64,000 nt of DNA. Source: an uncultured Shewanella sp. (GTDB lineage: Bacteria; Pseudomonadota; Gammaproteobacteria; Enterobacterales; Shewanellaceae). Position 1 is the stretch's first letter, and the number at the start of each line of letters is the position of its first letter. Positions 28,477 to 41,267 of this stretch are shown here, piece by piece. The position numbers were made by a program, and so were the translations under genes. The DNA is taken from positions 89,723 through 153,722 of the forward strand of contig NZ_CANMIO010000011.1 of the NCBI RefSeq assembly GCF_947497935.1. Reading direction: 5' to 3'. The notes under the pieces were generated by a model. It saw only the letters and a list, made by a program, of their open reading frames with translations. It was not told where the DNA came from and ran no database searches.

Positions 28477-28503
28477 AAAAATAATGACTAACTTAAGCTT
28501 GGC

Positions 28504-30018
28504 TTATGGATGACAAACGTTATGCATCTCTAAGTTAGTGCCGATATCTTTGCTACGATTCGCCTTCGCATCATCATTACGTAACTGTGTTAAGTGATCT
28601 AAATAATCTTGATCGACATCGTTAGTCACGTATTTACCGTCAAATACTGAGGTTTCGAAACGCTTAATCGACGGATTACCTTTACGTACGGCTTCGACCA
28701 GATCTTCAAGCGACTGGAAAATCATGCCATCGGCACCAATCAACTTAGTGATCTCTTCAACGTCACGCCCATGAGCGATCAGTTCATTGGTGGTTGGCAT
28801 ATCGATACCATAAACGTTCGGGAAGCGGATCTCTGGCGCAGCAGAAGCAAAGTATACCTTCTTCGCACCTGCATCACGTGCCATCTCGATGATCTGCTCT
28901 GATGTCGTACCACGCACGATAGAGTCATCAACAAGCAATACGTTCTTACCTCTAAACTCATCGCTAATCGCGTTTAGTTTACGACGCACTGACTTCTTAC
29001 GCTCTTGCTGACCCGGCATAATAAAGGTACGGCCGATATAGCGGTTTTTCACGAAGCCCTGACGGTATGGCAGATCCATATGGCGTGCAATTTCGAGCGC
29101 GATATCACAAGAGGTTTCAGGGATCGGGATAACCACATCAATATCATGATCTTCCCATTCCTTGTTAATCTTTTCACCCAGCATGGTTCCCATGTTTACA
29201 CGGCTGCTATAAACAGAAATGTTATCTATGGTTGAGTCTGGACGAGCAAAATAAACAAATTCAAAGATACATGGTGAGTAGCTTGGAGAGTGTGCGCATT
29301 GGCGAGTATAAAGCTCACCGTCAAGGGTAATGTAAACCGCTTCACCCGGTGCAACATCACGCATAAACTCGAAACCAACCGCATCTAATGCAACGCTTTC
29401 AGATGCAATCATGTATTCGGTACCCGACGCAGTTTCATGCTTACCTAGCACTAACGGACGAATACCAAATGGGTCTCTAAAAGCAACCAGGCCTTGGCCG
29501 ATGATCATGGCAGCAACCGCATAGGCACCACGAGTAATATCGTGTACCTTGCCGACGGCATTAAACACATCATCAGCGCTAAGATCATCAGTAGTTGTAC
29601 GCTGCAGCTCATCGGCAAGTAAGTTAAGTAACACTTCAGAATCTGACGTGGTATTAACATGACGACGCTGCTTCACTAGACGCTCATGCAGCTCAACCGT
29701 GTTGGTCAAGTTGCCATTATGCGCTAGAGAGATACCAAAAGGAGAATTAACATAAAACGGCTGAGCTTCAGAAGCGCTAGAGCTTCCTGCCGTAGGGTAA
29801 CGAACGTGACCTATGCCTGCATTGCCTTGCAGACGCTGCATATGCTTTGGTTCAAACACGTCTTTCACCAAACCATTGGCTTTACGCAGTCTAAACGCGT
29901 TGCCATCGACGGTCACAATGCCAGCAGCATCCTGTCCACGATGCTGGAGCACAGTCAGTGCATCATAAATGGTTTGATTAACCGATGACTGGCCAACTAT
30001 TCCGACAATACCACACAT
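28504..30018 (-). CDS. purF: Amidophosphoribosyltransferase
   Basis: Catalyses the first committed step of purine synthesis: glutamine plus PRPP gives 5-phosphoribosylamine. 504 residues. The class II glutamine amidotransferase domain begins directly at the nucleophile Cys2 (MCGIVGIVG) with [10 protein letters not shown] nearby. The C-terminal phosphoribosyltransferase domain has the PRPP loop [16 protein letters not shown] (~365-380). The C-terminus [14 protein letters not shown] resembles that of other gammaproteobacterial PurF proteins. It follows cvpA by 99 nt in the conserved cvpA-purF order. Confidence 0.96.
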   Translation of the reverse strand: MCGIVGIVGQSSVNQTIYDALTVLQHRGQDAAGIVTVDGNAFRLRKANGLVKDVFEPKHMQRLQGNAGIGHVRYPTAGSSSASEAQPFYVNSPFGISLAHNGNLTNTVELHERLVKQRRHVNTTSDSEVLLNLLADELQRTTTDDLSADDVFNAVGKVHDITRGAYAVAAMIIGQGLVAFRDPFGIRPLVLGKHETASGTEYMIASESVALDAVGFEFMRDVAPGEAVYITLDGELYTRQCAHSPSYSPCIFEFVYFARPDSTIDNISVYSSRVNMGTMLGEKINKEWEDHDIDVVIPIPETSCDIALEIARHMDLPYRQGFVKNRYIGRTFIMPGQQERKKSVRRKLNAISDEFRGKNVLLVDDSIVRGTTSEQIIEMARDAGAKKVYFASAAPEIRFPNVYGIDMPTTNELIAHGRDVEEITKLIGADGMIFQSLEDLVEAVRKGNPSIKRFETSVFDGKYVTNDVDQDYLDHLTQLRNDDAKANRSKDIGTNLEMHNVCHP

Positions 30019-30117
30019 GGGTAAGCTTCCTCATTGTAAGATGTTCTATTATTTAATATTTTTTGCTTTAGGCGAATATTAATACTCGCCTAAAACTAAG
30101 TAATGCTTTAGTGCATT

Positions 30118-30606
30118 TTATATTTTGGGTACAAAGCTTGAGGTGTTTTCCAAGTAGTCAAAGAACCACTGGATCACAACTCCAAATTCGGGCACGAGTG
30201 TAGAATCCTGCCACCAATCTGCGTTGGGTGCTCCGGTAAAAGCATCCATAAAAAACAGTAACGCGCTCACGATTAATGCACCTCTAAGGGCACCAAAACA
30301 CAAGCCGAGCACTCTATCTGTTCCTGACAATCCGGTTTTAGAAACCAATTGACCTATTAGGTAATTAACGAGTGCACCGAGGATAAGCGTTGAAACGAAC
30401 AAAATGGCAATAGCAACCCCATTTCGAACCATTTCGTCTTGCATCTGGGTAAGATGCATAGCGAGCTTGAGATAAAACTGACTGGCAATAAAAAAAGCGG
30501 CAAACCAAACAACGAGAGACATGGCTTCTTTTACAAAACCACGGACCAAACTGATCAAAGTTGATAGTCCGATAACGATAATGATGGCGTAATCAATCCA
30601 AACCAT
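30118..30606 (-). CDS. cvpA: CvpA family membrane protein
   Basis: 162-residue inner-membrane protein with four hydrophobic segments. It starts WIDYAIIIVIGLSTLISLVRGFVKE, the usual CvpA opening. First known as required for colicin V production, it is now linked to envelope homeostasis; the molecular activity is unknown. Gene order dedD-cvpA-purF is conserved. A hairpin lies in the upstream interval (30660-30692). No clear PurR operator is visible ahead of it. Confidence 0.92.
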   Translation of the reverse strand: MVWIDYAIIIVIGLSTLISLVRGFVKEAMSLVVWFAAFFIASQFYLKLAMHLTQMQDEMVRNGVAIAILFVSTLILGALVNYLIGQLVSKTGLSGTDRVLGLCFGALRGALIVSALLFFMDAFTGAPNADWWQDSTLVPEFGVVIQWFFDYLENTSSFVPKI

Positions 30607-30659
30607 TTAAGAGGTAATCCAGCATAGGGTTTAAGACGGCGCGATTCTAACAGAGACAG

Positions 30660-30692
30660 AGTTATTTCTCACGCTTTCGCGGCGAAATAACT
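30660..30692. repeat. Stem-loop between dedD and cvpA
   Basis: AGTTATTTC / GAAATAACT, 9-bp stem with a 15-nt loop. Only the plus strand has a T-run after it, against the direction of the genes, so its role on the cvpA-purF transcript is unclear. Confidence 0.4.
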
Positions 30693-30721
30693 TTTTCTCA
30701 GACAAAGACAATCACAATTTA

Positions 30722-31360
30722 TTATTTTTCAACGGGATTATAGGCGATAACGCGCCCTTTCAGTTGAGTCAGTTTTTCGATATCGCTTTGCATCCGGCTC
30801 AGCTTATCTTTAGATGCGTTAGGGCCAACAAATACCTTAGTTAACTGACCGTCGACAGGTTTTGTCGGCAAGGTATAGGCGGTGAAACCTTTCTCGCGAA
30901 GGCGTTTCACTAGACCTCTAACATTAGCTGCATTATTAAAACTGCCAAGTTGAATTGTCCAGGCATCCTTTACTTTAGCTTCCGCTTTAGGTGCAGGTTT
31001 AACGACCGATTTAGTCGAGCTGACTAACTTAGGCTCCTGCTTGGTTGGCTGCCCAGCCTCTTCGGCAATATGCCAAGAGGCATCACCGGATCTATCACCA
31101 TCACCGGAACCATCGGTCGATGAAATCTTATCAGCAGATAAAGAACCTTCTGTATTTGAATCATCGTTCGCACCAAGATCGACCGTTTCAATATTCTGAG
31201 CAGGCAAGGTACTCTCTTGGATCTCGGGTCTCAGAGGAATTTCAGCAAACTGCTCTTCTTCGCGCTGTTTTTTACCATCTAAAATATCAGGCAAAAAGAT
31301 CACCCCTAATGCCACAATAACGATGACACCCACAAGACGGTTTTGAAATTGACTAGACAA
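30722..31360 (-). CDS. dedD: SPOR-domain protein DedD
   Basis: Bitopic division protein. DedD localises to the septum through a SPOR domain that binds denuded peptidoglycan. 212 residues: short cytoplasmic start (SSQFQNRLVG), TM helix ~9-26 (VIVIVALGVIFLPDILDG, as in E. coli DedD), an acidic Ser/Asp-rich linker, and a SPOR domain ~135-210 (WTIQLGSFNNAANVRGLV). The start is TTG at 31360 with GGAGG 5 nt upstream. It overlaps the folC stop by 8 bp; an upstream in-frame ATG would put a long non-homologous leader inside folC. Confidence 0.9.
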   Translation of the reverse strand: MSSQFQNRLVGVIVIVALGVIFLPDILDGKKQREEEQFAEIPLRPEIQESTLPAQNIETVDLGANDDSNTEGSLSADKISSTDGSGDGDRSGDASWHIAEEAGQPTKQEPKLVSSTKSVVKPAPKAEAKVKDAWTIQLGSFNNAANVRGLVKRLREKGFTAYTLPTKPVDGQLTKVFVGPNASKDKLSRMQSDIEKLTQLKGRVIAYNPVEK

Positions 31361-32654
31361 GGTCCCCTCCCTTAAACAACTCTTTAAAACCTGCAACTGT
31401 GTAAAATGAGCCAAATACAATAACAATATCATCGCTCTGTACTTGTGCTTTGATCGCTTGCCAAGCATCGCTCATTTTCTGATAGGTTAACGCTTCCACA
31501 TCATTCGGCATCAATGCATTTAACTCTACAGCCGATGCGCCACGGGTTACGGATAAATCGCATAAAAACCACTTATCAACATCGCTTGATAGCTCAAGCA
31601 GCACAGAGCGAGCATCTTTATCTTTTAACATGCCACAAAGTGCAAACAAACGCCCCTTCGGCATAGTTGCTAATCGAGACTTTAAATAGCGCGCCGCATG
31701 AGGATTATGGGCTACATCCACTATTACTTTTGGTGAATCGTTCAGAATTTCTAAACGCCCCTCAAGCTGGGTGTTACCCACCGCTTTGGCAATATTCTCG
31801 GCAGATATGCTCGGGCAAAGATGCTCAAGTACCGCAATAACGGTAGCCGCATTAGGCTGGGGCAGATATGGCAGTGGCAAATGAGATAAATCGAAATGCT
31901 GACCTTTGAAATGCCAATCTTTGTCACTGCACTGATAACTAAACTCACTATCGACTCGGTAAAGCGATGCACCGACTTGGTTAGCGACATCAATCAAAGA
32001 CGATGGGCACTCAGGCTCGCCTACAATTGCAGGCCGTCCTTGTCTAAATATACCCGCTTTTTCTGCGCCAACCAGCTCTCTGGTATCACCAAGGTACTCT
32101 TGATGATCAAGATCGATAGAAGTCACTACCGCAATATCAGCATCGATTAAATTGGTTGCGTCTAAACGCCCCCCTAAGCCGACCTCGAGTAACACCACAT
32201 CAAGCTTGGCTGCTTTAAAGAGGTAAAGACCAGCAAGTGTTGCGTACTCAAAGAAGGTTAATGAAATCTCGGCGCGGGCAGCTTCAATGGCTTCGAATGC
32301 ACCAACTAAAGCCGCATCCGTGGCATCACTGCCATTAATCCGCACGCGTTCATTGTAGTTAAGTAGATGCGGTGAACTGTATACGCCAACTGTTTTTCCT
32401 GATAACTGCAACGCAGCTTCGATCATGGCGCAGGTGGTACCTTTACCATTAGTGCCTGCAACTGTAACGATTTTGGTATCACCTAAATGGTTCAATCCCA
32501 TTCGAGTAGCGACGCTTGATACCCGTGCAAGGCCCATATCAATTTCAGTTGGATGAATCGCTAATAAGAATTCTAACCAAGTGCTTAATGCCGCTCCGGA
32601 CTCCGGTGCAGCTTGCATTAATGTGTCATTTTCAATCACAAACAAGTTATCCAT
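31353..32654 (-). CDS. folC: Bifunctional folylpolyglutamate/dihydrofolate synthase
   Basis: Adds glutamate to dihydropteroate and to folates. 433 residues with the Mur-ligase-like ATP loop VAGTNGKGTTCAMIE, the SSPHLLNYNERVRING substrate segment, LEVGLGGRLDATN, SIDLDHQEYLG and the C-terminal DVAHNPHAAR and FGSFYTVAGF. An AGGGA sequence lies 20 nt from the ATG, with a small hairpin in between that may shorten the effective spacing. It overlaps dedD. In E. coli accD sits just upstream of folC; here that position is an empty 102-nt interval after truA. Confidence 0.93.
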   Translation of the reverse strand: MDNLFVIENDTLMQAAPESGAALSTWLEFLLAIHPTEIDMGLARVSSVATRMGLNHLGDTKIVTVAGTNGKGTTCAMIEAALQLSGKTVGVYSSPHLLNYNERVRINGSDATDAALVGAFEAIEAARAEISLTFFEYATLAGLYLFKAAKLDVVLLEVGLGGRLDATNLIDADIAVVTSIDLDHQEYLGDTRELVGAEKAGIFRQGRPAIVGEPECPSSLIDVANQVGASLYRVDSEFSYQCSDKDWHFKGQHFDLSHLPLPYLPQPNAATVIAVLEHLCPSISAENIAKAVGNTQLEGRLEILNDSPKVIVDVAHNPHAARYLKSRLATMPKGRLFALCGMLKDKDARSVLLELSSDVDKWFLCDLSVTRGASAVELNALMPNDVEALTYQKMSDAWQAIKAQVQSDDIVIVFGSFYTVAGFKELFKGGDLV

Positions 32655-32657
32655 TTA

Positions 32658-32674
32658 AACCGTCAAAGACGGTT
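32658..32674 (-). promoter_or_regulatory. Small hairpin in the folC leader between Shine-Dalgarno and ATG
   Basis: On the transcribed strand AACCGTC-TTT-GACGGTT folds into a 7-bp stem, placed between AGGGA and the folC ATG. Folding would bring the ribosome-binding site to normal distance. Confidence 0.4.
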
Positions 32675-32756
32675 CCCTATAAACTAATTTCATTCCGAAA
32701 TAGCGCTAAACCATCTAAAACCTTGCTGACTATCCATCAACACTATAAAGCTGGAC

Positions 32757-33542
32757 TTAATCCAACATGAATAGCGGACCAAGTGACAACTTAGGCAATT
32801 GATAGCTTTCAGGGTAAGTCACGTCCACTAAATACAAGCCATTCGGTTTGGCAGTAGCAGCGGCTTTATTTCTGTCTTTAAGTGCCAACAGTTGCTCTAT
32901 CCATTCAATAGGTTGATTACCTAAACCAACTTCTAATAGCGAACCGACAATGTTGCGCACCATGTGGTGCAAGAAGGCATTAGCCTTGATGTCGACACAA
33001 ATATACATGCCTTGACGGCTAACATTGACCTCGTGCACACAACGAAATGGTGTATTAGACTGGCATTGCACAGCCCTAAAACTGGTAAAGTCTTGCTCGC
33101 CAAGCAGGTATTGTGCCGCTTGATGCATCTTAGTTTCGTCGATATCACCAGGATAATGGCTGACACCGCTGCGTAAAATGCCAGGCCGCAGTTGATGATT
33201 GTAAATCATGTAGCGGTAACGTCTTGCCGTCGCGGTGAAACGCGCATGAAATTCATCATCAACGATTTTCACCCAACGCACTGCGATATTGTCTGGCAGG
33301 TTAACATTAACGCCTAAGGTCCAAGCAGTATCTTTGCGCACGGCATTGGTCTCAAAGTGCACCACTTGCCCGGTAGCATGAACTCCTGCATCGGTACGAC
33401 CCGCACACTGCACAGCAATAGGTTCGTTGGCAACAATAGAAAGCGCTTTTTCTAATCGCTCTTGCACTGTGTCAACTTCCGCCTGACGTTGCCATCCGAA
33501 ATACTGACTACCATCGTACTCTATACCTAGCGCAACCCGCAT
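32757..33542 (-). CDS. truA: tRNA pseudouridine(38-40) synthase
   Basis: Converts uridines 38-40 of the anticodon arm to pseudouridine. 261 residues with the catalytic Asp51 in [15 protein letters not shown], the opening [19 protein letters not shown] and the C-terminal motif [15 protein letters not shown]. Cytoplasmic homodimer by family. It follows fimV in transcription order; a terminator separates them. The folC gene begins 102 nt downstream with no accD between. Confidence 0.95.
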   Translation of the reverse strand: MRVALGIEYDGSQYFGWQRQAEVDTVQERLEKALSIVANEPIAVQCAGRTDAGVHATGQVVHFETNAVRKDTAWTLGVNVNLPDNIAVRWVKIVDDEFHARFTATARRYRYMIYNHQLRPGILRSGVSHYPGDIDETKMHQAAQYLLGEQDFTSFRAVQCQSNTPFRCVHEVNVSRQGMYICVDIKANAFLHHMVRNIVGSLLEVGLGNQPIEWIEQLLALKDRNKAAATAKPNGLYLVDVTYPESYQLPKLSLGPLFMLD

Positions 33543-33667
33543 CCCACACCTCTATAACTCGGTTAAACTGTTATTCGACTGCCAGTGTTTTTAAGGCTAG
33601 GCAATCGGATAAACAAAATCTTTTAATAGCCGGCGATTCTAGCATACTCAAGCCAAACGATAAGTAT

Positions 33668-33693
33668 AAAAAAGGCGCCAAAGGCGCCGTTTT
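33668..33693 (-). terminator. Terminator after fimV
   Basis: On the minus strand GGCGCC-TTT-GGCGCC followed by TTTTTT. A-rich sequence on the opposite side makes it partly symmetric. Confidence 0.85.
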
Positions 33694-33705
33694 TAGTTGA
33701 GGTAT

Positions 33706-36684
<2,979 letters not shown>

Positions 36685-36810
36685 CAATCCTTCCCTTTAA
36701 AGCACGCTGGAGTCACCACTCTGGTGACGAGCTTTAGGCAATTGTATTTATTGAGATTACTATAAACTAGATTCTGTTGCCCTGCTACTGTTCACATCTT
36801 TAAAACATAA

Positions 36811-36834
36811 AAAGCCCGCAATTAGCGGGCTTTT
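36811..36834 (-). terminator. Terminator after asd
   Basis: AAAGCCCGC / GCGGGCTTT, 9-bp stem, 5-nt loop; A/T-rich flanks on both sides. Confidence 0.85.
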
Positions 36835-36863
36835 AGGTTCTTTAATTTAGTTCTAATGAGAAA

Positions 36864-37880
36864 TTAATAATAATCTCTAATCAAAACTTCAGCGATTTGC
36901 ACACTGTTCAGTGCTGCGCCTTTACGAATATTATCTGATACAACCCAAAGGTTTATGCCATTGTCATGGGAGATATCTTTTCTCACACGACCAACATACA
37001 CAGGATCAGTACCCGCACCTTCCGTTATCGCTGTAGGGTAATCTTCATCACCTTCGAACAGCTCAACACCTTCTGCGCCACGTAATACCGATTTAACATC
37101 TTCAGCATCAACAGGTTGTAATGTCTCTAAGTGAATCGCTTCTGAGTGACCGTAGAAAACAGGCACACGCACAGCCGTTGGGTTAACAACTATGTTGTCA
37201 TCACCAAAGATCTTCTGTGTTTCCCACACCATCTTCATCTCTTCTTTGGTGTAACCGTTGTCCATAAACTTATCAATTTGAGGCAATACGTTAAACGCAA
37301 TTTGCTTAGGATAAGTCTTAGGTTCAACTGGCAAACCTTGTAGCAGCTTAGCGCACTGGCCAGCTAACTCTTCAATGGCTTGCTTACCTGAACCCGATAC
37401 TGACTGGTAAGTCGCCACGTTAATACGTGAAATACCGTACGCATCATAGATAGGTTTAAGCGCAACCAACATCTGAATCGTCGAGCAGTTAGGATTCGCA
37501 ATGATGTTACGGTTTCTGAAATCGGCAATCGCTTCAGGGTTTACCTCAGGGATCACCAGTGGCACATCGATGTCGTATCTGAAGTGCGATGTGTTATCGA
37601 TAACAACACAACCGTTTTCTGCAGCAATCGGTGCCCATTTAGCTGATACGTCACCACCTGCAGAGAAGAAACCGATTTGAGCTTGTGACCAGTCAAAGGT
37701 ATCTACATCTAAAATCTCGACCTGTTTACCGTGGAAGCTGACCGTATTACCGGCGCTGCGACTGCTGGCTAAAGGAAATAAATTAGCAACCGGAAAGTTA
37801 CGCTCTTCGAGGATCTCAATCATTGTTTGACCCACTGCGCCCGATGCACCTAATACGACAACATTAAATTCCTGCGACAT
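36864..37880 (-). CDS. asd: Aspartate-semialdehyde dehydrogenase
   Basis: NADPH-dependent reduction of aspartyl phosphate, feeding lysine, threonine, methionine and diaminopimelate synthesis. 338 residues starting MSQEFNVVVLGASGAVG (nucleotide-binding GASGAVG), catalytic Cys132 in NPNCSTIQ, and the conserved RVPVFYGHSEAIHLE segment with the active-site His region. Length and sequence fit the second (asd2/USG-1-like) Vibrio/Shewanella type, not the ~370-residue enteric enzyme. The ATG lies 2 nt after the pdxB stop, so pdxB-asd is coupled. An upstream in-frame start inside pdxB is not supported by homology. Confidence 0.92.
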   Translation of the reverse strand: MSQEFNVVVLGASGAVGQTMIEILEERNFPVANLFPLASSRSAGNTVSFHGKQVEILDVDTFDWSQAQIGFFSAGGDVSAKWAPIAAENGCVVIDNTSHFRYDIDVPLVIPEVNPEAIADFRNRNIIANPNCSTIQMLVALKPIYDAYGISRINVATYQSVSGSGKQAIEELAGQCAKLLQGLPVEPKTYPKQIAFNVLPQIDKFMDNGYTKEEMKMVWETQKIFGDDNIVVNPTAVRVPVFYGHSEAIHLETLQPVDAEDVKSVLRGAEGVELFEGDEDYPTAITEGAGTDPVYVGRVRKDISHDNGINLWVVSDNIRKGAALNSVQIAEVLIRDYY

Positions 37881-37882
37881 AA

Positions 37883-39013
37883 TTACAGCTCGACTCCTGA
37901 AAACCCTAAATTGGATAACCAATTTACATTAGTTTGCCCCGTGTTGCCTACCTTTAATGCACTAAATTCGCGGCGATGGGTGTGATTTTTTCTCATATGA
38001 TCAAACCCCTGGTTATTTAGAAACATTTTTCTAAATAATTCGTCATCATCGCGCAAATCGTAGACAAATCTAGCCAGCTGCAATAATGCTCTTTCATCGC
38101 TGATTTCCTGCACCAAAACCCGCTCACTCCAAAGCGGCGGCAGTAATGATTCCATCTGTTTGTCGGCCTCAATACCCAAAACCTCGGCTAACTTTTGATA
38201 CAGCATATAAGTGCCACGAGCCTTACCTTCTAGAGAGTAGCCCGCAATATGTGGCGTACAAAACTCCACATACGGCACAAGTTCAGGCATAGGATTTGGC
38301 TCGGCCTCCCACACATCGAGCACGACTTTTACATCGTCTCGACGCTGCTTGAAGTTTATTAACGCTCGATTGTCTATCACTTCGCCACGGCAACAGTTAA
38401 GTAGCCAAGTATTTTCAGTTAGGCTATTTAAGCGGTCCTCGTCAAACAGGTACCAAGTTTTATGCTCACCATTTTTAGTAATAGGCACATGCAGACTAAT
38501 CACATCACACTTTTCAATGAGGGTTTCTAGCGATACAAAATCACGAGGGTCGCCACTTTCCTCTAACAAAGGATCATTAAGCAGAACCTCAATACCATAA
38601 GCCTCAAGGCACTTAGCCACTGCGGTGCCCGTATTACCTGCACCAACAATCCCCACCACCTTGCCTTTTAGTGGACTGTTATAACGCTGCGCCAACTCAA
38701 GCATGGCGATAAAGGCGAATTCCCCCACTGCTGTGGCGTTACAACCCGGGGCATTAGAAAAAGGAATGTTGCAGCTTGCGAGATAATCTAAATCGATATG
38801 ATCTGTGCCTATGGTGGCACTGCCAACAAATTTAAGTTGGTTGTTCTGTGCTAACAATGCTTGATTCACCTTAGTCACAGAGCGGACGAGTAACACATCG
38901 GCATCGTTAACTTGCTCAGGCGTTAACTCTCTGCCGTTTACGGTTTCAATCGTGCCTAAATCACCAAATAACTGCTGAACATAAGGCATATTCTCATCGG
39001 CAAGGATCTTCAT
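37883..39013 (-). CDS. pdxB: Erythronate-4-phosphate dehydrogenase
   Basis: Second step of the DXP-dependent pyridoxal phosphate pathway. A D-isomer 2-hydroxyacid dehydrogenase of 376 residues: [16 protein letters not shown] at the start, Rossmann loop [12 protein letters not shown], the catalytic elements NCCRGEVID (Arg), DVWEAEPNP (Glu) and [15 protein letters not shown] (His), and the PdxB-specific C-terminal dimerisation domain. I use the ATG at 39013 with GGGA upstream. Commonly fabB and mnmC are close neighbours on its 5' side; here about 5.7 kb of accessory DNA intervenes. Confidence 0.93.
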   Translation of the reverse strand: MKILADENMPYVQQLFGDLGTIETVNGRELTPEQVNDADVLLVRSVTKVNQALLAQNNQLKFVGSATIGTDHIDLDYLASCNIPFSNAPGCNATAVGEFAFIAMLELAQRYNSPLKGKVVGIVGAGNTGTAVAKCLEAYGIEVLLNDPLLEESGDPRDFVSLETLIEKCDVISLHVPITKNGEHKTWYLFDEDRLNSLTENTWLLNCCRGEVIDNRALINFKQRRDDVKVVLDVWEAEPNPMPELVPYVEFCTPHIAGYSLEGKARGTYMLYQKLAEVLGIEADKQMESLLPPLWSERVLVQEISDERALLQLARFVYDLRDDDELFRKMFLNNQGFDHMRKNHTHRREFSALKVGNTGQTNVNWLSNLGFSGVEL

Positions 39014-39521
39014 CGGGTTTCCCAAAAATGCGCTGATTGTGTATGGCTGCATTCTAACAAGATGGACTCGCCATTAGAAACAAAGGATTGAAAAATATAC
39101 GGAGTCAGCGTCTGAGCATTAACAACAAAACGCCCTTGCTTTGAGCGAGCTTTTCTCATTAAAAATGATGAGATGCTTATTCCAATATAAACACACCATT
39201 TTGTAAACGTCATGCAAAGAACGGCCTTTGAAAGTAAAGACTCTTCATCCGTCAGTTTGTACATGCAGAGAAAAGAAACGTCTCACTTTTGGCATTTAAT
39301 AAATTACATTCTCACCTAAGCCCTTAAAACCTTTGAGTTGTTCAACAAAGTGATAAATGCTAAGTTGCCAAGATGTTAACCCGTTAAGCAGACAAGTAGC
39401 TAACTCATTGTGAACACATGCTAAAACTTCACTATCGCACGCTATTTTACTGAGTATACCCATAGGATTTCACGCTAAAGCGCTGTTATAAGCTAAAGCG
39501 ATCAACAAAAGGTCTAGGCAA
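39014..39521. other. Non-coding left edge of the pdxB-fabB accessory block
   Basis: About 510 nt. An 84-codon minus-strand frame here has no Shine-Dalgarno sequence or recognisable protein. Near 39472-39503 the sequence GCTAAAGCG occurs twice around GTTATAAGC, faintly like cassette-recombination sites, but I cannot support an attC. No promoter was identified. Confidence 0.35.
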
Positions 39522-39959
39522 TTGAAGTTGAACATAGTTCGTAAGGATAAATTATCAGATGAAGAGCAACAGGCTCTTTGGGATGGAATAGAAAGTTTCA
39601 CCCAGCCTATCGTTGGTGATACAGGCCGCCATGAATTAGCTTTTTTATTGCACAATGAAAATGCTGAAGTTGTCGGTGGAGTACAAGGAAATTACGATAA
39701 CTTTGGTTGGCTTTGGATAGATTCATTATGGGTATCACAAGGTGCAAGAGGCCAAGGTTTTGGAATAAAGTTGCTCAATCAAATAGAAGGCACGGCGCTA
39801 GAGAATGGCTGCAGTCATTCTCATTTAACAAGCTTTAGTTATCAGGCTGCTGATTTTTATATAAAACAAGGCTATGAAATATTCGGCAAGCTTGAAAATT
39901 ACTCTAAAGAACATAGTCGCTGTTGGCTAAAAAAAGAATTAGCACTTCACAGCGAATAG
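39522..39959 (+). CDS. GNAT family N-acetyltransferase
   Basis: 145-residue acetyltransferase with the acetyl-CoA loop GARGQGFGIKLLNQIE (~73-88), preceded by the WIDSLWVS strand and followed by the SYQAADFYIKQGYEIFGKL C-terminal motif. Substrate unknown. There is no ATG near the N-terminus; the start is a TTG (39522, with a second TTG at 39528) after AAAAGG. First of two plus-strand genes at the left side of the accessory block. Single GNAT genes of this size are often horizontally acquired. Confidence 0.8.
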   Translation: MKLNIVRKDKLSDEEQQALWDGIESFTQPIVGDTGRHELAFLLHNENAEVVGGVQGNYDNFGWLWIDSLWVSQGARGQGFGIKLLNQIEGTALENGCSHSHLTSFSYQAADFYIKQGYEIFGKLENYSKEHSRCWLKKELALHSE

Positions 39960-39986
39960 CAAAGGATCAGATAAAGGAGAGTATCG

Positions 39987-40181
39987 ATGTGGGAATTAGT
40001 CTCATTCATGTTAGCTTTCGGCGTATTTATGCTAATCATGCATTATTGGATGGATCCAAGAAAATTAATTGAAGACATTCGGTCTCTAAAGCAATCTAGC
40101 GATAGAATTGATTTACTTGAGCAGAGAATTATCGAACTCGAAAAGACCGTTAATGCAACAAAAGATGATTCCTCTACCTAA
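39987..40181 (+). CDS. Small single-TM protein with coiled coil (PspB-like topology)
   Basis: 64 residues: TM helix ~4-20 (LVSFMLAFGVFMLIMHY) then a charged helix with heptad-like leucines (IDLLEQRIIELEKTV). The layout resembles PspB, the phage-shock membrane sensor, and small Shewanella membrane proteins, but no PspA or PspC gene is nearby, so this is only a topological likeness. A strong Shine-Dalgarno sequence AAAGGAGAG precedes the ATG. 27 nt after the GNAT gene, so probably cotranscribed. Confidence 0.6.
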   Translation: MWELVSFMLAFGVFMLIMHYWMDPRKLIEDIRSLKQSSDRIDLLEQRIIELEKTVNATKDDSST

Positions 40182-40339
40182 ACCAAAGATAAGGTTTATC
40201 CATGAACAAGGCTAACGACTTTTAGTTAAAGCGACTTCTCGTTAAGGCTATAAATCACTAAAGCTAATCTTTGTTAAGAGTATGAACAATAATAAGCCAG
40301 CAGCTGTTACTACTGGCTCTTAGCTCTTCATTTCGCTCT

Positions 40340-41266
40340 TTAGCTGGACTCATTACTTAGTGCTAGCAGTTTAGCAGCAACAAACAAATCTTGAATGGCG
40401 ATGCCTGAACTATCAAAAATAGTGATCTCAGCGTTATCAACACGGCCAACCGAATGGCTCGTTATGACGTGACCTATTTCTGTTACTAACACATTTTCTG
40501 AGTGCTGAAGTTCGCCAATCACCAGCGACTGCGCTTTATAGTCACAAAATAAACTTGCGTCGTGATAAAGCTCCACAGGTAACTCCTGCTTACCGACTTT
40601 ATCAGCCCCCATCGCTGAGATATGGGTGCCAGCTTTAACCCAGCAAGCTTCAAATAGCGGCGCTGTAGCTGTGGTAGCGGTCACGATAATGTCTGCATTT
40701 TCGCAGCCATATTGGGCGCTGCCGACTGTACATTCTGCCTGTAAGCCTTTATCCACTAGGCGCTTAATAAAGGCTTCACAGCGATTGCTATCTCGGCCAA
40801 CCACAATCACCTTAGTAATGTCGCGTACTTCTGCGATAGCGAGAACTTCGTATTCTGCTTGGTGTCCGCTGCCAAATACCGTCAACACAGTCGCGTTTTT
40901 TCGAGCTAGGTAATCGACTGCAACGGCGTCCGCTGCCGCAGTGCGGTAAGCATTAACTTGTGTTGCAGCAACCACAGCGACCAGCTCACCAGTTTCAGGG
41001 CTCAATAAAAACACATTGGTGCCGTGGCATGGCATGTTTTTAGCCTGATTACCCGGCCAATAGCTACCCGTTTTCCAACCAACCAATGTTGCCGTCGAGG
41101 CTGACTTTAAAGAAAACATAGAGTCAGTTTGAGGCCCAGCTGCGTTGACCACGGGAAACAAGGTTGCTTCGTCTGTGGTGGCTGCAATAAACGCGTCTTT
41201 TACAGCCGAAAAGGCCAGTTGGTGCGTAATGAGGTTTGCGGTTTGCGCTTCATTTAAATATTGCAT
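40340..41266 (-). CDS. Ornithine cyclodeaminase / mu-crystallin family imine reductase
   Basis: 308-residue NAD(P)-binding protein. Residues ~60-110 have the substrate-binding segment of the family (Lys65 in GWKTGSYW, Arg108 in NAYRTAAADA), and the Rossmann motif is FGSGHQAEYE (131-140). Members include ornithine cyclodeaminase, alanine dehydrogenase, pyrroline-2-carboxylate reductase and iminosuccinate reductase (BhcD), so the name does not fix the reaction. The ATG is one base after the stop of the PLP lyase gene, with AAGG 8 nt upstream: a coupled pair. I infer that it reduces a keto/imino product of that enzyme to an L-amino acid. Confidence 0.82.
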   Translation of the reverse strand: MQYLNEAQTANLITHQLAFSAVKDAFIAATTDEATLFPVVNAAGPQTDSMFSLKSASTATLVGWKTGSYWPGNQAKNMPCHGTNVFLLSPETGELVAVVAATQVNAYRTAAADAVAVDYLARKNATVLTVFGSGHQAEYEVLAIAEVRDITKVIVVGRDSNRCEAFIKRLVDKGLQAECTVGSAQYGCENADIIVTATTATAPLFEACWVKAGTHISAMGADKVGKQELPVELYHDASLFCDYKAQSLVIGELQHSENVLVTEIGHVITSHSVGRVDNAEITIFDSSGIAIQDLFVAAKLLALSNESS

Positions 41267-41267
41267 A

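Noticed and set aside
39010..39264. 84-codon minus-strand frame upstream of pdxB
   Set aside because: No Shine-Dalgarno sequence, overlaps the pdxB start, no recognisable protein.
39470..39521. attC-like sequence before the GNAT gene
   Set aside because: GTTATAAGC and repeated GCTAAAGCG look suggestive, and GNAT genes are common cassette cargo, but no paired core sites or second attC could be found.
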